From the NCBI GenBank assembly GCA_016793885.1, contig JAEUHE010000260.1, positions 1 to 64,000 of the forward strand: DNA of 64,000 nucleotides. The letters are read 5' to 3'. The notes under the pieces were generated by a model. It was not told where the DNA came from. It saw nothing but the letters and a program-made list of their open reading frames with translations, and ran no database searches. A program made the position numbers and the translations under genes. Positions within the stretch are counted from its first letter, which is position 1. Each line of letters begins with the position of its first letter. The stretch is from Verrucomicrobiales bacterium. GTDB taxonomy: Bacteria; Verrucomicrobiota; Verrucomicrobiia; Limisphaerales; UBA11320. This document shows positions 58,127 to 64,000 of the stretch, one piece after another.

Positions 58127-59500
58127 ATGATTCAACTCCAGCGAGGGCCACTGGTCGCCAATTGCCGCGGCATATCGCGTCGCTCTGCGATCAAGGCGGG
58201 CTTCTCGGGGGTTTTGGGGCTCTCCTTGGCTGACTTGTTTCGCTTGCGAGCTGAGGGAGGCGCGCGGCGGAATTCCAAATCGGTGATCCTGCTCTGGCTG
58301 GATGGTGGGCCGAGCCACCTTGAGACCTACGATCCCAAGCCCGAAGCTCCCTCGGACTACCGGGGTCCTTGGGGGGCGATCGAGACCAATGTCCCGGGCA
58401 TACGACTGAGCGAGATGGTTCCTGAGCAGGCCAAACTCGCCGACAAACTGGTATTTGTCCGCTCGCTCCACCACAACACCGGGGATCATTTCGCGGCCGC
58501 TCATTGGATGCTGACCGGACGGTTCGGGTCCACCGATGCCGACAAGCCTCAGAAGTTCCCTTCCGTGGGTTCTTACGTGTCCCGAATTCAGGGACCCAAG
58601 TCGGCCGGGATGCCGGCCTATGTAGGATTACCATCGGCGGAGAGCGTGTATTTATTTCCGGGTTATCAGGGCGCGGCCTACCTTGGGCCGGCCTACAATC
58701 CCTTTGATGCCAATATCGAGCAGCGTTACCTCGGCGCTGGCCATGGGCCGGCGATCCAGTCTCCGCGCTGGCTGGCGGAGCTGAGCGCCGATACCCAGCG
58801 GCTGCAATCGCGGGTCGAACTGCTCCACGATCTCGACCAGCTTCGACGGGACGTGGATGCCAGCCGGACCATGGAGACCTTGGACCGCTACCAACAGCAG
58901 GCGGTCGATTTTGTGCTCAATACGCGGGCGCGGGATGCCTTTGATCTGGAGAAGGAAAGTGCGAAAACTCAGGATCGATATGGCCGGGGTCCCTGGGGGC
59001 ACTATGCGTTGATGGCTCGCCGGCTGGTGGAAGCGGGGGTCAGCTTTGTGACGGTGGACATGCCCCACTGGGATGACCATGCGAACATCAAGGACGGACA
59101 TGGCGCGAAAGTCCCGGTGATGGACCGGGCAGCCGCGGCGCTGATCAGCGATCTGTCCGACCGAGGGTTGCTGCAAGACACTCTGGTGCTGGTGATGGGC
59201 GAGTTCGGCCGCACACCGAAAATCAACCAGGGGCTTCCGGGGAATACCATTCCAGGGCGGGACCATTGGGGTGATGCGTTCTCGGTGATGATGGCGGGAG
59301 GCGGTTTACGTGGAGGGCAGGTTGTTGGCTCTACCAATTCCAAAGGAGAGTTTCCGGTGGAGCGGCCCTTGACCCCGGCGGATATTCTCGCCACGGTTTA
59401 CCACGTGATGGGAATCGATCCTCGGCAGACTTTCTTGGATCACACGGGTCGCCCGGTCCCCTTGTTGGATCAAGGCGAACCCATTCGAGAGATCGTTTAG
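58127..59500 (+). CDS. DUF1501 family exported protein
   Basis: 457 residues from the ATG at 58127. A twin-arginine-type N-terminus 'GISRRSAIKAGFSGVLGL' precedes an alkaline-phosphatase/sulfatase-like fold: 'VILLWLDGGPSHLETYDPKP', 'HHNTGDHFAAAHWMLTG', 'VTVDMPHWDDHANI', 'LVMGEFGRTPKIN' and 'GRDHWGDAFSVMMAGGG'. DUF1501 proteins are abundant in PVC bacteria and usually sit beside a DUF1549/DUF1553 cytochrome-like partner; none is seen here. Earlier in-frame ATGs exist at 58010 and 58088. Enzymatic role unproven. Confidence 0.88.
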   Translation: MIQLQRGPLVANCRGISRRSAIKAGFSGVLGLSLADLFRLRAEGGARRNSKSVILLWLDGGPSHLETYDPKPEAPSDYRGPWGAIETNVPGIRLSEMVPEQAKLADKLVFVRSLHHNTGDHFAAAHWMLTGRFGSTDADKPQKFPSVGSYVSRIQGPKSAGMPAYVGLPSAESVYLFPGYQGAAYLGPAYNPFDANIEQRYLGAGHGPAIQSPRWLAELSADTQRLQSRVELLHDLDQLRRDVDASRTMETLDRYQQQAVDFVLNTRARDAFDLEKESAKTQDRYGRGPWGHYALMARRLVEAGVSFVTVDMPHWDDHANIKDGHGAKVPVMDRAAAALISDLSDRGLLQDTLVLVMGEFGRTPKINQGLPGNTIPGRDHWGDAFSVMMAGGGLRGGQVVGSTNSKGEFPVERPLTPADILATVYHVMGIDPRQTFLDHTGRPVPLLDQGEPIREIV

Positions 59501-59573
59501 AGTTTTAAACTAGGACTTGACTTTCAGGTGCCCCGGGCAAGATTTTCCATTGCTTCGTATAACACTGAACTAT

Positions 59574-59807
59574 ATGGCCGACATCGCGAATCGCTATCAA
59601 GAGAACGTGGCAGGTAAATTCTTTGTGGACAGTCAATGCATTGACTGCGACCTCTGCCGCGAGACGGCTCCCAGCAACTTTACCCGGAACGACGACGGGG
59701 GATACTCTTACGTTTACAAGCAGCCGGAGACTCCCGAAGAAGAGAATCAGTGCAAAGAAGCCATGGAAGGATGTCCGGTCGAGGCGATCGGCAATGGCGG
59801 AGCATAG
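59574..59807 (+). CDS. Single-cluster ferredoxin
   Basis: 77 residues from the ATG at 59574. One [4Fe-4S]-type set of Cys: C22, C25 and C28 (QCIDCDLCRE) and C67 in 'EGCPVEAIG'. This is the Fd-IV-like small ferredoxin found in many bacteria. Cys60 is extra and could allow a disulfide. It overlaps the end of the convergent ogt gene by 61 bp. Confidence 0.92.
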   Translation: MADIANRYQENVAGKFFVDSQCIDCDLCRETAPSNFTRNDDGGYSYVYKQPETPEEENQCKEAMEGCPVEAIGNGGA

Positions 59808-60307
59808 TCATTACCGCTGGCGCTAGCCTCCCACTCCAGGAGTGCTCTTTTATTGTGAAGCCCGCCGCCATATCCGGTTAGGCTTCCGTCCGCTCCAATG
59901 ACTCGGTGGCAGGGCACGATGATGGAGATCGGGTTGCGTCCGTTGGCTAGGCCTACTGCTCGGCTTGCTTGCGGGTTGCCGATACGGCGGGCCAACTCCC
60001 CATAACTGATGGTTTTTCCGTAGGGAATTTCCTGCAGCTCTCGCCAAACCTGCTTTTGAAAAGGAGTTCCCTTGAGGTCGAGCGCGAGATCGAAGACGCG
60101 ACGAGTTCCCGCAAAATAGGCTTCTAACTGGTCCGCGGCCTCGCGGAATGGAGCGGGATCGGGTTTGCCGTCCGGTTGAGGTCGGAATGAGGAAGAATGA
60201 CCCTCCATGAACAGGCCGCTAAGTCCCTGCTCGGTCGCGGTGAGCAGCAGTGGGCCGAGTGGGCTGCCGATCCGGTGCCAACAAAGTATGGAGCTGGAAG
60301 CATTCAT
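59747..60307 (-). CDS. ogt: Methylated-DNA--protein-cysteine methyltransferase
   Basis: About 186 residues from the ATG at 60307. Suicide DNA repair protein that takes O6-alkyl groups onto the Cys of 'ISIIVPCHRVIGADG'. The helix-turn-helix 'ISYGELARRIGNPQASRAVG' with the arginine finger and the following 'LTGYGGGLHNKRALLEWE' are standard. The C-terminal ~20 residues run into the convergent ferredoxin gene. An upstream ATG at 60355 is possible. Confidence 0.95.
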   Translation of the reverse strand: MNASSSILCWHRIGSPLGPLLLTATEQGLSGLFMEGHSSSFRPQPDGKPDPAPFREAADQLEAYFAGTRRVFDLALDLKGTPFQKQVWRELQEIPYGKTISYGELARRIGNPQASRAVGLANGRNPISIIVPCHRVIGADGSLTGYGGGLHNKRALLEWEASASGNDYAPPLPIASTGHPSMASLH

Positions 60308-60531
60308 AGGGACTCTTGCTTTCGGTTGCACGGTCTGGACCTTGGAAGGTCTCATCGATGGGCTAGTTCCAGTCTGCCTCAGTCCGACGCATTTGCCATC
60401 GTTAATTTAGGGTTGAGTGGGCTCCTGTGGTCTCAACAGAATTTATCCCTACTTTTTTGAGGACGGCCCCTTGCTTCGCTCTCCACAGTCTCTTCCTTGC
60501 CTTTGGAGTCTTGCGCCGTATTCTCCTCGGC

Positions 60532-61017
60532 ATGCCTAGCTTTGACATTGTTTCACAAGTGAGCTCCATGGAGCTGGAAAATGCCTTGAACCAGGCCAAG
60601 AAGGAGTTGGCGAGTCGGTTTGACTTTCGGGGGGTTAAGGCCGAGATCGTCTTCGAGAAGGACGAGATCACCCTGACTGCCCAGGATGCCTTCAAGCTAA
60701 AGGCCTTGGAGGAAATCGTGATTGGCAAGCTGGCGAAGCGTCAGATCAGTCTGAAGAACGTCGAGCGGAAGGAGCCGGAGATTTCCTCGGTGGGCCATGG
60801 CCGCCAGATCATCAAGATCAAGCAAGGCCTGGAGTCGAGCGTGGCCAAGCAGGTGGCCTCTTTTGTGCGGGATACGAAACTGAAGGTGACCACCCAGATC
60901 CAGGGAGATGAAGTGAGGGTCTCTGGGAAGAACCGTGACGACCTGCAGGAGGTCATCGCGGCAGTGCGAGGACACGAGTTTCCCGCGGATCTTCAATTCA
61001 TCAACTTCCGAGATTGA
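60532..61017 (+). CDS. yajQ: YajQ-family nucleotide/cyclic-di-GMP-binding protein
   Basis: 161 residues from the ATG at 60532. Family signatures are 'MPSFDIVSQVSSMELENAL', 'SRFDFRGVKAEI', 'GKLAKRQISLKNVE' and 'VRVSGKNRDDLQEVIAAVRG'. YajQ proteins have two ferredoxin-like folds; in Xanthomonas a member binds cyclic di-GMP and controls transcription. Whether that applies here is unknown. Length is exactly typical. It is followed after 7 bp by a Nudix gene. Confidence 0.95.
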   Translation: MPSFDIVSQVSSMELENALNQAKKELASRFDFRGVKAEIVFEKDEITLTAQDAFKLKALEEIVIGKLAKRQISLKNVERKEPEISSVGHGRQIIKIKQGLESSVAKQVASFVRDTKLKVTTQIQGDEVRVSGKNRDDLQEVIAAVRGHEFPADLQFINFRD

Positions 61018-61024
61018 CCCTCTT

Positions 61025-61435
61025 GTGCCTCTCCCTCCTGCGGTCATCGAAGTGTCTGCCGGCCTGGTGTTTCGCGAGGGACGACTGTTGATCACCCAGC
61101 GACATGCAGGCTCGCATTTGGGGGGGCTTTGGGAATTCCCCGGTGGAAAACGGGAGCCGGACGAGACCCACGAAGCTTGCCTGGAGCGGGAGCTGCGCGA
61201 AGAGCTGGGGATCGAGGTTGAGGTGGGAGACCTGATCGAGGAGTTGGTGCATGAGTATCCGGAAAAGACCGTTCAGCTTCGATTCTTTCGGTGTTCATGG
61301 CGCCAACATGAAGCCACTCCCCTCGACTGTGCTGCGCTAGCCTGGGTCACGGCCGATGAGCTATCCCAGTATGCTTTTCCGGCGGCGGATGCACGTCTGC
61401 TGGAGAGGCTCCAGCGCGAGCGGGAATGGTGGTAA
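61025..61435 (+). CDS. MutT-like Nudix hydrolase
   Basis: 136 residues from the GTG at 61025, the first plausible start after yajQ. The Nudix box is complete: GGKREPDETHEACLERELRE followed by ELGI. The phosphate-side residues 'GLWEFPGGK' and the C-terminal 'LAWVTADELSQYAFPAAD' match MutT/8-oxo-dGTPase-type proteins that clean damaged nucleotides. Substrate is inferred. Probably cotranscribed with yajQ. Confidence 0.9.
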   Translation: MPLPPAVIEVSAGLVFREGRLLITQRHAGSHLGGLWEFPGGKREPDETHEACLERELREELGIEVEVGDLIEELVHEYPEKTVQLRFFRCSWRQHEATPLDCAALAWVTADELSQYAFPAADARLLERLQREREWW

Positions 61436-61600
61436 GGCAGCAATTGCCGCGTGAAAACAGGGTTTTTGACATCATTAACCGATGGAATACCTTGAATTCC
61501 TAAGAAATTCGCACGATTTCTCTTGCGCGGAATTGATTGCGCTGCGTAAAACACGCGCAGGTCGCAAGACTTTACGGATATACAACAACGAACAAACACT

Positions 61601-61888
61601 ATGGCCAAAGCACTTACTAAGTCTCAAATCGCTGCTTCGATCGCTGAATCGGTCGGCATCACCAAGAAGCAAGCGGTTGCCACCCTCGAGTCCATCACTG
61701 CGCTCGCTTACAAGCACGCCAAGAACAGCTTCACCTTGCCTGGCCTGGGCAAGCTCGTGTTGGTGAACCGCAAGGCTCGTCAGGGTCGCAATCCCGCCAC
61801 CGGCGCGGTCATCCAGATTCCTGCCAAGAAGGTCGTGAAGTTCCGCGTCGCGAAGGCGGCGAAGGATTCGATCCTCGGCAAGAAGTAA
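61601..61888 (+). CDS. HU-family DNA-binding protein
   Basis: A 95-residue histone-like protein. Dimerisation helices ('LTKSQIAASIAESVGITKKQ'), the arm region 'KARQGRNPATGAVIQIPAKK' with the DNA-bending Pro, and 'FTLPGLGKLVLVNRKARQG' are standard. The Lys/Ala-rich ends add positive charge. It bends and compacts DNA in the nucleoid. Codons are strongly biased to Lys AAG, and a strong terminator follows, consistent with high expression as a single gene. Confidence 0.95.
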   Translation: MAKALTKSQIAASIAESVGITKKQAVATLESITALAYKHAKNSFTLPGLGKLVLVNRKARQGRNPATGAVIQIPAKKVVKFRVAKAAKDSILGKK

Positions 61889-61905
61889 TTTCGCCGTGAG
61901 TCGAT

Positions 61906-61937
61906 GGGCACTCTGAGTTTCTCAGAGTGCCCTTTTT
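61906..61937 (+). terminator. Rho-independent terminator of the HU gene
   Basis: A perfect 12-bp stem GGGCACTCTGAG / CTCAGAGTGCCC (61906-61917 with 61921-61932), a three-base TTT loop and a following TTTTT. It lies 17 bp after the HU stop codon. Confidence 0.96.
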
Positions 61938-61969
61938 GCTTTTGATGGAGGTGGAGCAGCCTTACTTCT

Positions 61970-62503
61970 GTGCTTGGCCCAATATTCCAACAACCGCTGT
62001 CGCGGTGCGGTCAATCGCTGCTGAGCGCGATGGCGATGGCGATGGCGGTGGCGATGCTCACGGCTTGTTCGAGTCCCCCCAGCGCGGCCGTCGGCCCGTT
62101 GGCCACCGGGCCTGCCAGTCTGGAGGAATGGGTGGCCAGTGAGGCGGCTCGTTTGGGCGCTCGAGAATTTCCGGTGACCCGTCTGCAGACCCAGGGTGAT
62201 GTGGATGGAGATGGTCAACCGGATCAGGTGTGGGTCTATCGTCTGGATGGCCGCGGCGGCCTGGAGTCGTTTGAGCAATCGCTGGCCGTGCACCTTTCTA
62301 GCAACCCTCGACGGATTCGGTCGCTGCAGGTGGGAAAGAGCGGGGGACGCTCGATTTCGGGGGTGCGTGTCGTTCAGGGGAATATGGAATTGAACGCTCA
62401 GGAGTACCTGCCGACCGACCAGTCGTGTTGTCCCACGGGGCATGCCACGTTGCACATCGGACTTCGCGCAGGTCAGTTGGAACTTCTAACTCCTACTCCC
62501 TAG
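61970..62503 (+). CDS. Lipoprotein with an EF-hand-like calcium loop
   Basis: About 177 residues from a GTG at 61970; internal ATGs at 62030 and after would leave almost no n-region. The signal ends at lipobox 'MLTAC'. A short in-frame GCGATG codon repeat encodes the Met-Ala run in the signal. 'QGDVDGDGQPDQVWVY' is an EF-hand/dockerin-like Ca-binding loop of the kind found in FG-GAP-type proteins. No enzymatic motif. It ends three bases before panE. Confidence 0.65.
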   Translation: MLGPIFQQPLSRCGQSLLSAMAMAMAVAMLTACSSPPSAAVGPLATGPASLEEWVASEAARLGAREFPVTRLQTQGDVDGDGQPDQVWVYRLDGRGGLESFEQSLAVHLSSNPRRIRSLQVGKSGGRSISGVRVVQGNMELNAQEYLPTDQSCCPTGHATLHIGLRAGQLELLTPTP

Positions 62504-62506
62504 GCT

Positions 62507-63490
62507 ATGAAGATCGGGGTTGTGGGCTGCGGTGCGTTGGGAAGCTATTACGGTGGTATGCTCTCACGGTCGGGGCATCAAGTTCACTTCCTGCTTCGAT
62601 CGAACGCGGCCCTGATACGCGAACGCGGGGTGTCCATTCTCAGTCCGGCCGGCGACTTTCGCTTTCATCCGGAATGTGCCGAGCAGCCCGAGGACATCGG
62701 CGTGTGCGATGGGGTGCTGATCGGCCTGAAGACGACGGCCAACGAGGCCTTCGCTCGACTGCTGCCTGCCTTGGTGGGACCTCAGACGGCCGTTCTGACT
62801 CTACAGAACGGGCTAGGAAACGAGGAGGCGCTGGAGCGACTTTTTCCTGCGGAACAGATCCTCGGCGGACTGTGTTTTGTTTGCCTCAACCGTTTGGAGG
62901 CTGGCGTGGTGCATCACCTGGCCCATGGACGGATTTCGCTGGGGGAGTTTCGGCGTCCGCCGCTTCCGCGCACTCACGAATTCGCCGCTGCGTTCCGTCA
63001 GGCCGGGGTGCCGTGCGAGGTGAGTGAGAATCTGGAGCGAGCCCATTGGGAGAAATTGGTGTGGAACATTCCGTTCAATGGTCTGGGCGTGGCTAGCGCG
63101 GCGGGCTTGGAAGCCTTGCGGGCGGGGCAGATTCAGCCCGGCTGTGCGCTGCAGCCATGTCTGACGACCGATCAATTGTTGGCTGACCCTGATTGGCTCG
63201 AGTGGGTGCAGGCTTTGATGCGCGAGGTCATTGCCGCGGCCAATGGACTGGGTTTGGGCGTGTCGTTAGACTTGGAAGAGCGTCATCTGGCGAGCACCCG
63301 TTCGATGGGGCCGTATCGGGCGTCGACTTTAGTGGACTTCGAGCGTGGACAGCCCCTCGAGCTCGCGGCGCTCTTTCTGGAGCCGTTGCGCAGGGCTAGG
63401 GCTGCCGGTGTGCCTGTGCCGCGTCTGGAGGCGCTCTGTGCGGTGCTGAGGGCGTTGGATCGCGATCAGGGGGGATCAGGGAATGCGTGA
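62507..63490 (+). CDS. panE: 2-dehydropantoate 2-reductase
   Basis: 327 residues. NADPH-dependent ketopantoate reductase of the pantothenate/CoA pathway. The Rossmann loop is 'IGVVGCGALGSYYGGML'. Other family parts are 'TLQNGLGNEE', the catalytic Lys region 'AHWEKLVWNIPFNGL' and the late 'RSMGPYRASTLVDFERGQPL' (MxxD/E type). Length is normal. Such paralogues can also act on other 2-keto acids, so the substrate is not certain. Confidence 0.9.
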   Translation: MKIGVVGCGALGSYYGGMLSRSGHQVHFLLRSNAALIRERGVSILSPAGDFRFHPECAEQPEDIGVCDGVLIGLKTTANEAFARLLPALVGPQTAVLTLQNGLGNEEALERLFPAEQILGGLCFVCLNRLEAGVVHHLAHGRISLGEFRRPPLPRTHEFAAAFRQAGVPCEVSENLERAHWEKLVWNIPFNGLGVASAAGLEALRAGQIQPGCALQPCLTTDQLLADPDWLEWVQALMREVIAAANGLGLGVSLDLEERHLASTRSMGPYRASTLVDFERGQPLELAALFLEPLRRARAAGVPVPRLEALCAVLRALDRDQGGSGNA

Positions 63491-63570
63491 GATCGACTAA
63501 GAACGCGATAAATCCGTGGCTAGTTTCGTCCTGGATCTAGGCTAGGTGCGGGTAAGGCTCCATCCCCCGC

Positions 63571-63748
63571 GTATGGAGTTCCGCCTTCAGGCGGAGGTGG
63601 CACCGATGTGAGATTGCGCGTGGGGACATGCTAAAGCAGGAACTCCATACCCCAAGGCCCTGCTCCCCGTACGGAGTTGATTGCGGGGCGGTTCGACAAA
63701 GCCTAATCAACAAACTCCAGGGAACCGCCTGAAGGCGGAACTCCGTAC
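63571..63748. repeat. Nested inverted repeats with GTACGGAGTTCC boxes
   Basis: The arms 63571-63594 and 63725-63748 are 24-bp inverse copies with one mismatch (core GGAGTTCCGCCTTCAGGCGG). Two further boxes lie between them, GGAACTCCATACCCC at 63639-63653 and CCCCGTACGGAGTT at 63665-63678, giving four boxes in +,-,+,- order. It fills much of the 63491-63812 gap; no gene is seen there. Confidence 0.85.
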
Positions 63749-63812
63749 GGGGTGCGATGGGGACTGGGTACCCATGCGTTACTGCTCTTGCCGTCGCCCT
63801 CGAAGGCTCAGC

Positions 63813-64000
63813 CTACCTCGCCGCAACGCCCTTGGTGTTGGCTACCATCCGGCGAGCGATGAATTCCCGCACCTTCGGGATGCGGGTTTCCTGGAGCATG
63901 CGAATGCCTTGATCAGCACCCAAGCCCACCACGGGCTCGGCCGCGTACCAATACATGAAGGGAAGGTTGTGATCCTTCGCATCTTCAGCCCTCGCGAGCA
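63813..64000 (-). CDS. C-terminal end of a PVC-type secreted dehydrogenase/cytochrome-like protein (partial)
   Basis: Only the last 62 codons lie in the window; the stop is TAG at 63815-63813 on the minus strand. The readable end contains 'DHNLPFMYWYAAEPVVGLGA' and 'KVREFIARRMVANTKG'. This matches the usual ending of the large PVC-type membrane-bound dehydrogenase/HEAT-repeat/cytochrome c proteins ('DxNLPLMxWYxxEPLV...REFIARR'), abundant in Verrucomicrobia and Planctomycetes. The catalytic part lies beyond the right edge. Confidence 0.75.
   Translation of the reverse strand, partial: LARAEDAKDHNLPFMYWYAAEPVVGLGADQGIRMLQETRIPKVREFIARRMVANTKGVAAR

Noticed and set aside
1-64000. tRNA, rRNA or riboswitch
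   Set aside because: No cloverleaf with CCA-type end, rRNA motif or recognisable riboswitch core was noticed by eye; a covariance search was not possible.

Overview
The window looks like a high-GC Gram-negative chromosome from the PVC superphylum, most likely a Verrucomicrobiota (Pedosphaera/Limisphaera-like). The grounds are an outer-membrane biogenesis pair (BamD, LptE), a DUF1501 protein, a fragment of a PVC-type large secreted dehydrogenase, large sigma-70-like regulators, and secreted proteins that end in an 'RFYRV'-type tail. This assignment is inference from gene content; no rRNA or tRNA gene was recognised. Genes are intact and dense, with no transposase, phage or CRISPR array. Structured repeats occupy several intergenic gaps.

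Layout. 1-331 holds three tandem copies of a hairpin repeat. 402-7966 (minus) is a MoxR/DUF58/BatA-type cluster with a coiled-coil membrane protein, then a Dabb protein and a fused SpmA-SpmB protein. 8240-15054 holds housekeeping genes: a UDP-sugar dehydrogenase, a BLUF photoreceptor, RNase HI, an exported Gfo/Idh protein, a DEAD-box helicase and IspF. 15118-23826 is a phosphate island. Pit plus two DUF47 proteins run leftward, and PhoU-PstS-PstC-PstA-PstB1-PstB2 run rightward from a shared 359-bp promoter region. A PhnD-like binding protein lies tail to tail with it. 24944-36745 holds an acyl-CoA ligase, a DUF3299 lipoprotein, an outer-membrane barrel, a DUF11 protein, a Deg-like protease with a triad-less partner, a vanadium-haloperoxidase-like protein, LptE and BamD. 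36779-44521 is one gene for a 2580-residue secreted M36 metalloprotease with many adhesion-type domains. 44954-47531 is a patatin/PaaK-like pair. 48044-54721 is a probable amine catabolic island. 55019-63490 holds two SPFH proteins, an ECF-like sigma factor, DUF1501, ferredoxin, Ogt, YajQ, Nudix, HU, a lipoprotein and PanE. A cut gene closes the window.

The most unusual system is the phosphate importer. Its two ATPases are degenerate in complementary ways. PstB1 keeps LSGGQ but has lost the Q-loop Gln and the H-loop His. PstB2 keeps Walker A, Q-loop, Walker B and H-loop but has LQLEQ in place of LSGGQ. A PstB1-PstB2 heterodimer would have one complete ATP site and one dead or regulatory site, and neither homodimer would be complete. 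The regulator at the head of the operon is also unusual: PhoU is fused to a low-molecular-weight phosphatase/arsenate-reductase fold whose nucleophilic Cys is Asp. A comparable active/inactive pairing occurs in the Deg-like protease operon at 29839-32792.

Limits: all calls come from reading sequence and recalling families; no database search was run. Starts were moved inward where a signal peptide, domain boundary or ATGA overlap argued for it.
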